Assembly (NCBI GenBank): GCA_023379845.1
Contig: JAMCPG010000042.1
Coordinates: 83,203-129,001, forward strand
Origin: Thermoplasmatota archaeon
GTDB lineage: Archaea > Thermoplasmatota > Thermoplasmata > Thermoplasmatales > Thermoplasmataceae
Direction: 5' to 3'
Length of the DNA: 45,799 nucleotides
The translations under genes were made by a program, and so were the position numbers. Numbering within the stretch: the stretch's first letter is position 1; each line of letters begins with the position of its first letter. Of the stretch, positions 25,960 to 34,549 are shown piece by piece. A model generated the notes under the pieces. It did not search any database. It was given only the letters and a program-made list of their open reading frames with translations, and was not told where the DNA came from.

Positions 25960-27093
25960 TCATTTCTGCAAGAGAAAGATATATTCATGCTTGAAGACAT
26001 AATATCCACCTGCAAGGGCGCGATATCTCCATAGCTCCTTCTGGTTCCTTTTTCCTCTCGTATCCTCAAAATTCTTGACTATTATGCTTTTAAGTGTGAA
26101 CCCGCATTCCATAAGCCTTTGCATAGAATAGAAACCAACAGGTATCCACGATCCTGATGCGTACTTATCCCCTATCACAATGACCAAATGCCCTCCCTCA
26201 GCCAAAATATGGTAACACTTTTTCCCTATTATCGACATGCGATCCAGAAAGATTTCCAGGCTGGCAGAATTTGAAAGATCTCTTTCATCGCTGCTGAAAT
26301 GTATAATGTCAAAATATGGTGGATGCAACAATATCAACTTTGGCGCAGGAGCCCCAATGCCTGCGAAGATTTTATTAAAATCGGCGACCAGGCTGTCTGC
26401 ATTAATCATGATGGCCCTTGACCTGGAGTTATTCTTAAGCTCATCCAGTGCTCCCGTGACCCTCGCAGTCGTTTCAGCGTTAAGTTCGATTCCAACTGAA
26501 TTTCTCCCCAGGTTTGAAGCTTCGAAGAGCGTTGTTCCACTGCCGGCGAATGGATCAAATACCCAGTCATTCTTCCTGGTGAATCTGAGCATGAACTGCC
26601 TCGGTATCTGTGGAACAAAATTCCCCCAGTACCAAGCTGAGTTTCCCTGGGAACTTTCTCGCCTGTCTAAATGCCAGTAGCTGTCGGTAATGATATCCTT
26701 GTAAATTTTCCACTGATTCAGATTCAGGTCATTGGTCCCGTTGCTCTTATGATTGATAAGTGATCTTGAGAGCCTTTTCAGGTAGTAATTCATGCGTTCT
26801 TCGGTGTATGATGACATTGCCTGATCCAGTTCATCAAGCAGATATGAAAGGGAAACCATATTTCCCTGGTCCGCTGGTGCATCGTCAGTTGAAGGCGGCA
26901 ATTGAAGGGATAAAAGCTCCACCTTGAGATTCTTTAATCCGGTTAATTTAGCCTCTTTACCGCTTAATTCGGCAATATGATCAACCGATCTCACAAGTCT
27001 ATCTTCAACGGGAACCTTGAAATCATCTTTCTTGTAGTGATTTCCCGGATATTTGTGGCCCTGTAGAGATTTTTTTCCTGCCCCTTTTTCCAT
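25960..27093 (-). CDS. DNA methyltransferase (N6-adenine/N4-cytosine type), apparently orphan
   Basis: A SAM-dependent amino-methyltransferase. Motif I is DPFAGSGTTLFEASNLGRN, about residues 180-198 from this start, with VGIELN following; the catalytic motif is LLHPPYFD (about 255-262), in which the usual D/N/S before PPY is histidine. Motif I precedes PPY, the alpha/gamma rather than beta order. The N-terminal 130 residues are probably for target recognition or assembly. No restriction endonuclease is adjacent. The chosen start (MEKGAGKKS) has a TATA-like CTTAAAT about 31 bases upstream; an ATG 16 codons earlier exists at 27141 but lies upstream of that box. Function could be genome marking, part of a defence system, or RNA methylation; the last is less likely. 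Confidence 0.83.
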   Translation of the reverse strand: MEKGAGKKSLQGHKYPGNHYKKDDFKVPVEDRLVRSVDHIAELSGKEAKLTGLKNLKVELLSLQLPPSTDDAPADQGNMVSLSYLLDELDQAMSSYTEERMNYYLKRLSRSLINHKSNGTNDLNLNQWKIYKDIITDSYWHLDRRESSQGNSAWYWGNFVPQIPRQFMLRFTRKNDWVFDPFAGSGTTLFEASNLGRNSVGIELNAETTARVTGALDELKNNSRSRAIMINADSLVADFNKIFAGIGAPAPKLILLHPPYFDIIHFSSDERDLSNSASLEIFLDRMSIIGKKCYHILAEGGHLVIVIGDKYASGSWIPVGFYSMQRLMECGFTLKSIIVKNFEDTRGKRNQKELWRYRALAGGYYVFKHEYIFLLQK

Positions 27094-27118
27094 TTTATGG
27101 CGCCATAAGGACAAGGCA

Positions 27119-27128
27119 GGATTTAAGA
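27119..27128. promoter_or_regulatory. Two-way TATA-like box between methyltransferase and APH-fold kinase
   Basis: GGATTTAAGA reads as TTTAAG on one strand and CTTAAA on the other. It is about 31 bases from the methyltransferase ATG at 27093 and about 36 bases from the kinase ATG at 27161, so one box could serve both divergent genes. The longer forms of both genes would start on the same CATG at 27139-27142. Confidence 0.35.
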
Positions 27129-27160
27129 TTGTCAACCGCATGCTTTACTTGAAGCTTCCA

Positions 27161-28021
27161 ATGGAAAATGAACTGATCGCATCCGATATTCTGGACGCTA
27201 TAAAGAGGTCATTTCCGGAGTTGAGAATATCGAAGATTGTTATAAATAACAGGGGATGGGACAATATCATAGCGATTGTAAACGACGATGTAGTATTCAG
27301 GTTCCCCAAAAATACGTCATCTGAAAAGAGAATGAAAATGGAGATAAAACTGATTGGAATGCTGACAGGATTTCCCGTTCGTCTTCCAGAATACACATTT
27401 CTTGCCGAAACCGGTAGATTTTTCGCCGGATATCCTTTCATTCCCGGGGTTCCATTAAGCTCTTCCTCCACACTCGGGAAAGGTATTTTGAGCGATATTA
27501 CCAAGATCCTTAGATATATGAGGGAATTTCCATTAAGCAAATGCAGGCTGGCAGGTTTACCCATTCATGACAACATTTCCTGGCTTACTAAACAGGAGGA
27601 AATACTCGGCAGATTCGAGCAAACTCTCTCTATTTTGACGGGACCTGGGTATTTTTCTGAACTGAGGAAAGAACTTATTGAGGCTTTATCCGGAATGAGT
27701 AAGGATTGCCTAACTCTTTGTCATGGAGACCTGTACAGGGGAAATGTGTTGATCTCAGGGAGACATGACAGGATAATTGGTGTGATAGACTGGGGTGATG
27801 CATTCTATGGTGACTACGCTTTTGACATCGCGGCAGTGGCACTCGATTTTCCCTCCAGACATATGAAGGAGATCTTATCGAAACTCTCTCCAGAAGGTGA
27901 CAAAACAGCTCTGGAGAGAATATTTTACTACTCAAAGGTTGAACCCCTTTATCTCGCAGATAACCTGATGAGAAAGGGACATAAGGAAGAAGCCAGCAAA
28001 GTGCTTGAAGAGATTATGTAA
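27161..28021 (+). CDS. Aminoglycoside/choline phosphotransferase (APH) family kinase
   Basis: A 286-residue protein-kinase-like fold enzyme. Near the N-terminus it has RGWDNIIAIVNDDVVFRFPK with the ATP-site lysine; the catalytic loop is LCHGDLYRGNVLIS and the metal-binding segment GVIDWGDAFYGDYAFDIA, the classic APH pair. Such enzymes phosphorylate small alcohols (aminoglycosides, homoserine, choline, macrolides, fructosamine); an archaeal substrate is unknown. The start is uncertain: ATG at 27140 gives seven more residues. It reads into the vWA gene, whose longest possible frame overlaps its end by 17 bases, but the vWA gene more likely has its own promoter. Its closeness to the vWA/PP2C/kinase triad may be functional or chance. 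Confidence 0.83.
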   Translation: MENELIASDILDAIKRSFPELRISKIVINNRGWDNIIAIVNDDVVFRFPKNTSSEKRMKMEIKLIGMLTGFPVRLPEYTFLAETGRFFAGYPFIPGVPLSSSSTLGKGILSDITKILRYMREFPLSKCRLAGLPIHDNISWLTKQEEILGRFEQTLSILTGPGYFSELRKELIEALSGMSKDCLTLCHGDLYRGNVLISGRHDRIIGVIDWGDAFYGDYAFDIAAVALDFPSRHMKEILSKLSPEGDKTALERIFYYSKVEPLYLADNLMRKGHKEEASKVLEEIM

Positions 28022-28115
28022 AACAGTCCTAATGGCTTGCAGCGGAGCGAAGAAAATAGATAATTCTATGATGCAGATCAGAAATATTTATAACTTGTAT
28101 CATGCTTTAGCCCTT

Positions 28116-28955
28116 ATGGTATACGAAGCAGAAATCAGCCGCACAAACCCGTCCTTGATATTGTTCCTCATCGATCAGTCAAGATCAATGAGTCACAAGT
28201 TGCCCGGTGGAGAGAGGTCCAAGGCACAGGAAGCCTCGGATGCAATCAACAGGCAAATCGGTGACTTTGTCCTGAGATGCACAAAGAGTGATGGAATTCG
28301 TGATTATTTCTATCTCGGCGTAATTGGCTATGGTTACGTTACGGGAAAGGCAGGATCCATTCTCAAAGGGGATCTTATACACCCAATTTCAGAACTCGCT
28401 GGAACACCTCTCAGGACGGAAAAGAGGAAGATGAAGGTATCAGACGGATCCGGTGGAGACATAGAAGTCGATTATGATTTTGGAGTGTGGTTTGATCCGG
28501 TTGCAAACGGCGACACGCCAATGTGCAAGGCGTTAGCGATTGCCAGGGATACCATAAAGGACTGGGTAGAAGAGCACCCATCGTCCTATCCACCGATCCT
28601 GATCAACATTACCGATGGACAGGCAACCGACGGAAACCCTGAGGACATAATAAAGGAGATCCAGGAGCTTAGGACCTCAGATGGCGATACGCTGATTTGG
28701 AATTGCCACTTATCTTCAAACCCTTCCACACCGGTTTCATTCCCTTCCGAGGAGTCGGATCTGCCTAACGACAAATATGCAATATCGCTGTTCGGCGTAT
28801 CTAGCGTGCTACCATCACAATATGTGGGATACGCAAGGGAAATGCAGATAGATCTTAAGGACAATGCCAGGGCTTACGTCTTCAATGCCCAGCTAGAGCA
28901 ACTGGTCGAATTCATCGATATTGGAACAAGGGGTCCCCAGGGGCAGATGCAATAA
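28116..28955 (+). CDS. TerY-like von Willebrand factor A domain protein
   Basis: A 279-residue cytoplasmic vWA protein. The metal-ion-dependent adhesion site is complete: DQSRS near residues 20-24 (DxSxS), the threonine in NGDTPMCKALAIA, and the aspartate in NITDGQATDG. This single-domain form, with the DTPM motif after the central strands, is typical of TerY proteins. The start at 28116 is supported by a TATA-like ATATTTATAAC about 28 bases upstream. It abuts the PP2C phosphatase gene directly (stop TAA followed by TTG), so the two are in one transcript. With the kinase at 29674-31281 they match the TerY-P triad, a predicted phosphorylation-based signalling unit in which the vWA protein probably gathers a metal-dependent complex. 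Confidence 0.87.
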   Translation: MVYEAEISRTNPSLILFLIDQSRSMSHKLPGGERSKAQEASDAINRQIGDFVLRCTKSDGIRDYFYLGVIGYGYVTGKAGSILKGDLIHPISELAGTPLRTEKRKMKVSDGSGGDIEVDYDFGVWFDPVANGDTPMCKALAIARDTIKDWVEEHPSSYPPILINITDGQATDGNPEDIIKEIQELRTSDGDTLIWNCHLSSNPSTPVSFPSEESDLPNDKYAISLFGVSSVLPSQYVGYAREMQIDLKDNARAYVFNAQLEQLVEFIDIGTRGPQGQMQ

Positions 28956-29690
28956 TTGCTTTCGGTAAGAGAGTTCCACCGCCCCAAGTCCGGGTATCGG
29001 GAATCTGAGTACGAGGATGCCTTCTCACTGGACGCAGAGGGTGGGAAATTCGCAGTAGCTGATGGTGCGACGGAGTCCAGTTTCTCCAATGTATGGGCTA
29101 AAGCACTGGTATCGACCTTTGTCGAAAACCCTCCCCCTATGGACATGAACGACAGGCAGTCGGTCAAGAACCTTTTGGACGAGGCAAGAAAAAAATGGTA
29201 CGGTGAGATAGACTGGACCTCGCTTCCATGGTTCCAGAAGAACAAGGCAGTACTTGGATCATACTCAACTTTTCTTGGGCTTCAGGTGGACTCGCCTGAG
29301 AGCCCAAAGCGCTACAGGTGCATCACGATAGGAGATTCTTGCCTTTTCCATCTTTCTGGCCCGAAAATGGAGTCTTTCCCCTACTCTGATTACAGGGATC
29401 TTAATTACACACCAAGGCTGATGTGGAGCGGCCATGGGTACCCGATTGGTCTTAGTAAGGAGGTTGAACCGCCCGGACTCGAAGTCAAGTATGGGAAGAT
29501 AAAGGAAGGTGACACTCTTATACTGGCGACAGATGCAATCTCCAAGTGGATGCTTCAGAACAAGGCAAGCCGGCCCTGGCAACAAGTTCTGGACAACGCC
29601 GACAACTGGGACTCATACATAGGCGGGCTTATTTCCAGCGGCGCAATGAAGAATGATGATATCACCATTATTTTCATCTCTGTATCTTAG
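28956..29690 (+). CDS. PP2C-family protein phosphatase
   Basis: A 244-residue metal-dependent Ser/Thr phosphatase. Visible motifs in order: ESEYEDAFSLD (acidic metal ligand), FAVADGATESSFSN (the DG ligand motif), LILATDAISKWM (D ligand in the TDG-like motif), and MKNDDITIIFI (final D ligand). It should reverse the action of the neighbouring kinase. The start is TTG immediately after the vWA stop, implying tight coupling; no ATG is available nearby. Its 3' end overlaps the convergent kinase gene by 17 bases, so the triad is tightly packed. Activity is inferred from the retained ligands. Confidence 0.86.
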   Translation: MLSVREFHRPKSGYRESEYEDAFSLDAEGGKFAVADGATESSFSNVWAKALVSTFVENPPPMDMNDRQSVKNLLDEARKKWYGEIDWTSLPWFQKNKAVLGSYSTFLGLQVDSPESPKRYRCITIGDSCLFHLSGPKMESFPYSDYRDLNYTPRLMWSGHGYPIGLSKEVEPPGLEVKYGKIKEGDTLILATDAISKWMLQNKASRPWQQVLDNADNWDSYIGGLISSGAMKNDDITIIFISVS

Positions 29691-31281
29691 CAAGTTCATC
29701 AGGGTCTATGCCATCCCAGAGAGGATCGTTTTTCAGGGCTTCAATGAGTAACTTCGTAAGCTTTCTTATTCTCCCCCTCTTTGATAGAAGCTCATTTATA
29801 AGCGGAGATTTATCAGGTGTCAGGAAATCAGTTTTCCTGAATAACAGGCAATCCTGGTCACCCCTGTTGTATCTGGTCCACAGGCTGGGATCCGATGCAA
29901 CTGCCAGCAAGGACAGATAAGTGACAAGGACAGAGAAATTATCCAATCGCTCATTATAAGTGGAGGTGGTTCTCTGAGGATGCTGGAAATGGTCGTGCCC
30001 ATTCTCCGGTGCCTTCATACCATTCAGGCTTGGCACATACATCCCATCATAGTCGACTAGCGTGATCCCATCAGAAGAATTCACCATGACATTGTCGCCG
30101 GATATGTCTCCATGAGCTATTCCGAATGTTCTGAGTCTGACTGCAACCGAGAGGAATTTTTTCGCAATATCGGATATTTTTCTAGTCGTTTCAAGATTAT
30201 TTGCAATATAAGTGTTAAGGTTGACACCATCTATCCATTCCATCAATAAAGCGGGGAAGTAGACGGCAGGATTCTTGAGTGTCCTCAAGGTCTTCGGAAG
30301 GTAACTGAAAGTAGCAAACGTAGATCCGTCGTTGAATCTGGAAATGGCCTTTGAAATAAGGTAATAACGCTTGCTGAGATCGGGCTTACTGCGAGTAAAA
30401 CATTTCAAGGCATGTGCGGATTGGCCATTTTCAAGCTTGAAAACAGTTCCGTAGTTGCCCGATGAGTACACCACGTTGCCGGGCATATTGACGTATGGAT
30501 TGGGGACGACCCTGGAAGAAAGTATTTCCACCCGGTCTTTCGAAATGCTGAACTCAAGATTCTGCATGGCCCTGGAATAGTCGCTCTGGCTCGGCCATGA
30601 AACATTCTGGGGTATGGAGTCAAGATCCGGAGGGACCTCGTCTATGATTGTCCTGGGATCCGGTGCAGCTGGTGCAGTTTCCACCGGCATTTGCTGTTGT
30701 GGCTGAGCATCAGGCATGGGGGTCTCTTCCTTCTTTGGCTCTTTCAAGTCATTTTGTGCGCTTGTCTCCTTGGGCTGTTCATGCTTTGGTGACGGCCTTA
30801 TGAAGGTTGCCACCACGAAGAGGAAGAAAGCGAAGAATACTACATCATAGATTGGAAGCAGGTATGCTATGAAAAGAGATGCGAGGACCGGTGCAAGGAA
30901 GAGGAATCGCCTGGGCGAGGATCTGAAATAATACAGGAATAGCCCTGTTGATAACGCCAGAACCGCAATGAGAAGTGCCATGGTATCATTGAAATCAAGA
31001 GGATTATCCAGCAGGGACATCGGCAGGAGTATTGCTATCGCTAGCAGGGAATAACTGCCGGATTCCCAGTTTATCATTCTCCTGGACCGTATGATGGCTA
31101 AGATGACCAGGAAAATGGCTGCAACAACAATTATATGATATGTCTCATATGCGCTGAATACGGATGCAAGGTGCAGTCCCTTCTCAACATAAGCCCATGA
31201 ACTGTAAATGAACTGCAGCGGCACGACTGCAATGAAGAGGATTACGAATATGAGTGCCAAGACCTTGTTTATATATTTCAT
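29674..31281 (-). CDS. Membrane-anchored Ser/Thr protein kinase of the TerY-P type
   Basis: A 535-residue protein. Residues 1-162 contain five or six membrane helices; 163-215 is a Lys/Glu- and Pro/Gln-rich linker; about 255-520 is a kinase fold. Kinase residues: glycine loop SSGNYGTVF (273-281), lysine in ALKCF (K293), catalytic loop HGDISGDNVMV (390-400, with D392 and N397), and metal-binding DYD (410-412) in place of DFG. The HGD form is shared with RIO- and LPS-kinase-like proteins. Known triad kinases usually carry soluble accessory domains; here the partner is a membrane module, suggesting sensing at the cell surface. It is convergent with the vWA-PP2C pair rather than in the same operon. 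Confidence 0.84.
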   Translation of the reverse strand: MKYINKVLALIFVILFIAVVPLQFIYSSWAYVEKGLHLASVFSAYETYHIIVVAAIFLVILAIIRSRRMINWESGSYSLLAIAILLPMSLLDNPLDFNDTMALLIAVLALSTGLFLYYFRSSPRRFLFLAPVLASLFIAYLLPIYDVVFFAFFLFVVATFIRPSPKHEQPKETSAQNDLKEPKKEETPMPDAQPQQQMPVETAPAAPDPRTIIDEVPPDLDSIPQNVSWPSQSDYSRAMQNLEFSISKDRVEILSSRVVPNPYVNMPGNVVYSSGNYGTVFKLENGQSAHALKCFTRSKPDLSKRYYLISKAISRFNDGSTFATFSYLPKTLRTLKNPAVYFPALLMEWIDGVNLNTYIANNLETTRKISDIAKKFLSVAVRLRTFGIAHGDISGDNVMVNSSDGITLVDYDGMYVPSLNGMKAPENGHDHFQHPQRTTSTYNERLDNFSVLVTYLSLLAVASDPSLWTRYNRGDQDCLLFRKTDFLTPDKSPLINELLSKRGRIRKLTKLLIEALKNDPLWDGIDPDELAKIQR

Positions 31282-31373
31282 CTTTACGGGATGAAGATCA
31301 TTCTCTACCTCTATTTTTTATCTTTGGTATTTGTCAGGCGTTATTTTTTTTAATTACCTAAAGTTATACTTAC

Positions 31374-32300
31374 ATGCTCATTGTGGATGGACGAAAGGAT
31401 TCGAATCTTCACTCATCGTGGTCGAATCAAAACAGGGAGATATGCACTGTCCCGCAGAATGAGATTGTCCAGATAATCATACCGGACTCCTCAACCATGC
31501 AGATAACAAAGGATTCAACGTCTGAAACTCTACATACGCTGGATTCAAGCATGTATGATGCCGCCGTTGGTCCAATCAGGGTGGAAGGCGCGTCGTCCGG
31601 AGATTCCTTAGAGATTGAGATTATACAGATCAAAACCTCTGACTGGGGCTGGACCTCGTTATCACCTGATTTCGGGCTCATCAAAAAGAGGTTCAGCGAA
31701 AGGCTTTACCACTGGAGTATTTTTGGCGGTTATGCCACCCCGATGGGGGATTTCCTGGAGGGCATTAGAATTAGAACTGATCCCTTTCTTGGAGTCATAG
31801 GAACGCAACCGTCATCTGGAAAATATGGCATGATACCTCCGCGACACTTCGGCGGCAACATGGATAACAGGCTTCTCAGGCCTGGATCAAAGCTCTACCT
31901 TCCATGCAACATTGATGGCGGTATGATCTCGTTCGGGGATCCGCATGCTGCCCAGGGCGATGGCGAGGTATGCGGAACTGCAATAGAAACATCGGCTGAA
32001 GCAATGGTCAGGTTCAGAGTTCTCAAAGGAGAAAAGATTTCATTTCCAAGGGCCAGGGTGCCCCCAGTGGCTGAACCGGAGTCAATAATGACCTCCGGAA
32101 TATCCAGGAGCCTGAAACAGGCTGCTATTATTGCTGTGGAAGAGATGATGGACGATCTTGCCCGAATGCAGGGGCTGACGGCAGAGGAGGCTTACGTTCT
32201 TTGCAGCGTAGCAGGTAACCTGAAGGTCTCAGAGATTGTTGACGAACCGAATTTTGTCGTATCTATGACGCTTCCAAGGAACATATTCAGCAGGGCATGA
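31374..32300 (+). CDS. Acetamidase/formamidase family protein
   Basis: A 308-residue member of the FmdA/AmdA family, which hydrolyses short amides such as formamide or acetamide to ammonia and the acid. Distinctive segments are PPRHFGGNMDNRLL and NIDGGMISFGDPHAAQGDGEVCGTAIE, the metal-binding core of the family. Length is normal for the short archaeal form. It is divergent from the kinase gene across 92 bases holding T- and A-rich promoter-like sequence. The role may be nitrogen supply or amide detoxification; the exact substrate is not shown. Confidence 0.9.
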   Translation: MLIVDGRKDSNLHSSWSNQNREICTVPQNEIVQIIIPDSSTMQITKDSTSETLHTLDSSMYDAAVGPIRVEGASSGDSLEIEIIQIKTSDWGWTSLSPDFGLIKKRFSERLYHWSIFGGYATPMGDFLEGIRIRTDPFLGVIGTQPSSGKYGMIPPRHFGGNMDNRLLRPGSKLYLPCNIDGGMISFGDPHAAQGDGEVCGTAIETSAEAMVRFRVLKGEKISFPRARVPPVAEPESIMTSGISRSLKQAAIIAVEEMMDDLARMQGLTAEEAYVLCSVAGNLKVSEIVDEPNFVVSMTLPRNIFSRA

Positions 32301-32370
32301 TCTTTCCCTGGTGAAGATTGGCGATCAAGGCAAAGAAAGCTTTATTACAAGAATCTGACTGAGTAATCGA

Positions 32371-33621
32371 ATGCAATTCAAGACTTCATTCAACATACCC
32401 GCTTCGCTCTGCATCAAGTGCAGATCTGCCAAGAATCTCTGCGGTCTCTCATACTGTCCTATACTTGTCAGCACGATGGTAAAACCAAAATTTGAGAGGC
32501 AGATCAGGAATGAGGTATCCGGTTCATCCCCGCCATCCGTGTTTGTAGGCAGGTTTGGTTATCCAAAGATCAAGGTTTATCCTTCGACGCCTCCGGAATT
32601 CGGTGAGACGGGAAGTTATGAAACACCTTCTGAATGGATGAAAATGGACATGGAAAAATTTCTCTCTATGCGCCTTTCGATGCTTAGGGGTGGAATGGAG
32701 ATTTCAGTGAAGAATGCATCCACTCCGGACAGCAAGCTTCTAGACACACAGCTTCTCTCCATGGCAAGCAAGCCCGTCGATATGGAGATGATTTTCAGCA
32801 AGAGCATGCTTTCATCCAAAATTGTGCTTTCTGAATACACTCCACCAATGGGACCGGCGGCCCCGCTTAAAAACATATCTTATGGGAACGTGAAAATAGA
32901 GCCATACGTTGAGAGGGCTTTCAATGACACCGATCTGCGTGCTGTCAGGGCCATATACGATCTGTACAATAGAGGGGTAGACGTCTCCCGCCTTTCGAAA
33001 ATACTCAGCACCGGTGCATTCGGGGTGAAGGAAGACCGCAGGGCAGTTCCTACGAGATGGTCTATAACTGCGGTTGACAAGAACGTTTCAGATCTGAACC
33101 TGAAAACGCTCAAGGGCATGGAGACAGTCGACAAGTTCGAGGTCTTTGTGCGAAAAACAGGCGGCAATCTCTTCATGGGTATAATGGCGCCGGGAAACTG
33201 GCAGTTTGAATGGGGGGAAGCATGGTTTCCAGGCAGCACGTGGAATACATGGGGATCTGAAGCCGAGGTCGAGATCGATTATGAGGGTTTCAATGGAAGA
33301 AAGGATTATCCCGGTATCGGTGGCTGTTACTATGCATCAAGACTGGCCGCTACAGAATATATGCTGAAGAGAAAGCGGATGGCAATTCCGCTCTTGTGGA
33401 GAGAGATTTATCCTGGATTCAATCTCCCGGTCGGCGTCTGGTATGTGAGGGAGAACCTGAGGGAAATGTTCAACACCAGGCCGGTGCAGCTAGACGACAT
33501 TGAGAGTTGCATTCTCTACCTGAAGACACAGATGAAGATACCGGTGGAAAAGTGGCTCTCAAGATCCACGATATACAGATACCTGAAAGCAGGATCGCTT
33601 GACAGGTATATTGCTGCGTGA
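32371..33621 (+). CDS. Archaeal Nre-family DNA repair protein
   Basis: A 416-residue protein with the N-terminal zinc-finger-like cluster C14-x2-C17-x6-C24-x4-C29 (CIKCRSAKNLCGLSYC), followed by SSPPSVFVGRFGYPKI and GPAAPLKN, hallmarks of archaeal Nre proteins. Nre proteins (NreA and NreB in haloarchaea) protect against DNA damage and some bind PCNA through a C-terminal PIP-box; a clear PIP-box is not seen here, the end being YLKAGSLDRYIAA. The gene overlaps the radical SAM gene by four bases and precedes PCNA, so the context is DNA repair. Direct biochemical activity of the family is not known to me. Confidence 0.88.
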   Translation: MQFKTSFNIPASLCIKCRSAKNLCGLSYCPILVSTMVKPKFERQIRNEVSGSSPPSVFVGRFGYPKIKVYPSTPPEFGETGSYETPSEWMKMDMEKFLSMRLSMLRGGMEISVKNASTPDSKLLDTQLLSMASKPVDMEMIFSKSMLSSKIVLSEYTPPMGPAAPLKNISYGNVKIEPYVERAFNDTDLRAVRAIYDLYNRGVDVSRLSKILSTGAFGVKEDRRAVPTRWSITAVDKNVSDLNLKTLKGMETVDKFEVFVRKTGGNLFMGIMAPGNWQFEWGEAWFPGSTWNTWGSEAEVEIDYEGFNGRKDYPGIGGCYYASRLAATEYMLKRKRMAIPLLWREIYPGFNLPVGVWYVRENLREMFNTRPVQLDDIESCILYLKTQMKIPVEKWLSRSTIYRYLKAGSLDRYIAA

Positions 33622-34463
33622 AGTATATGCAGGTGCTTGAAGTAAAGGCAAAGTCGGCCCTTAACAGATCTGGAATGGTGGAACTCGATTACGCTTTCAA
33701 TGCATATCTTGGCTGCGCTCATGGTTGCAGGTACTGCTATGCTGCAGATATTACTCCGGGAGAATCCGCAGAGACCTGGGGCGAGACAGTAAGGGTCAGG
33801 GTGAACATAATCGAACTTCTGCAGAGAGAGATAAAGAGCATGAGAAGAGGTCTCGTAGGTATTTCAACCATTACGGATCCGTACCAGCCAATAGAGGCAA
33901 AATACAGGCTCTCCAGGCAGGCAATTTCACTGCTGCTGGCAAACGGGTTCAGGGTCTCAATTCAGACGAAGTCTCCCCTTGTGCTTAGGGATCTCGACAT
34001 ACTTCGTGAAAGGAAAAGACTTGATGCAGGCGTCAGTTTGGCTACGCCGGACAGCCAAATATCCCGACTCATAGATAGGAAATCCCCCCTTCCGGAGGCC
34101 AGGATAAGGACAATGCGCGAACTCACGCGTAACTCTGTCAAGACATGGATGTTTATGGGGCCAATCATTCCAGGCATCAATGATTCCGGCGATTCGATAG
34201 AAGCCCTTATTTCTCTGGCTGCGGAGCTGAAGATCAGGGTTATCTATGATCTCCTCAATCCTTACAGTGGTGCGAAATCTATGTTAGGGGACAGCCTGGG
34301 TCCAGGCTGGCTTTCATCAATGATGGGGCTTGACAGGCGGAAGTGGTGGGAAAAAGTTGAGTCAACCATCCTTAGGGTCGCAAGGGAATACAACGTCAAA
34401 TGCAACAGCGAAGCCTCCGAGCTCAGCGCCGAGACTGGCCTTCTTTACAAGCAGCTTTTCTGA
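33618..34463 (+). CDS. Radical SAM protein, spore photoproduct lyase (SplB)-like
   Basis: A 281-residue radical SAM enzyme with the cluster motif C33-x3-C37-x2-C40 (GCAHGCRYCYAAD). The following ITDPYQPIEAKYRLSRQ is the family sequence of the SPL-like group often annotated DNA repair photolyase or Rv2578c-like. Such proteins may reverse or process a DNA lesion, but true spore photoproduct activity has not been established for archaeal members. The start is GTG at 33618, four bases inside the Nre gene; ATG at 33627 is an alternative losing three residues. The overlap with Nre and the PCNA gene 86 bases downstream strongly suggest a linked role in DNA maintenance. Confidence 0.86.
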   Translation: MKYMQVLEVKAKSALNRSGMVELDYAFNAYLGCAHGCRYCYAADITPGESAETWGETVRVRVNIIELLQREIKSMRRGLVGISTITDPYQPIEAKYRLSRQAISLLLANGFRVSIQTKSPLVLRDLDILRERKRLDAGVSLATPDSQISRLIDRKSPLPEARIRTMRELTRNSVKTWMFMGPIIPGINDSGDSIEALISLAAELKIRVIYDLLNPYSGAKSMLGDSLGPGWLSSMMGLDRRKWWEKVESTILRVAREYNVKCNSEASELSAETGLLYKQLF

Positions 34464-34549
34464 TTATATGCCTTTCTGCCGCTAGTCCTATGAAAAGAAT
34501 TATTAATCATCATGTTGATTCTCTGCAATCCGGATAGGTGTAAATTCAG

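Noticed and set aside
25752-26069. 105-codon open frame on the minus strand overlapping the methyltransferase C-terminus
   Set aside because: It overlaps a well-supported gene in another frame and its sequence shows no domain or membrane feature.
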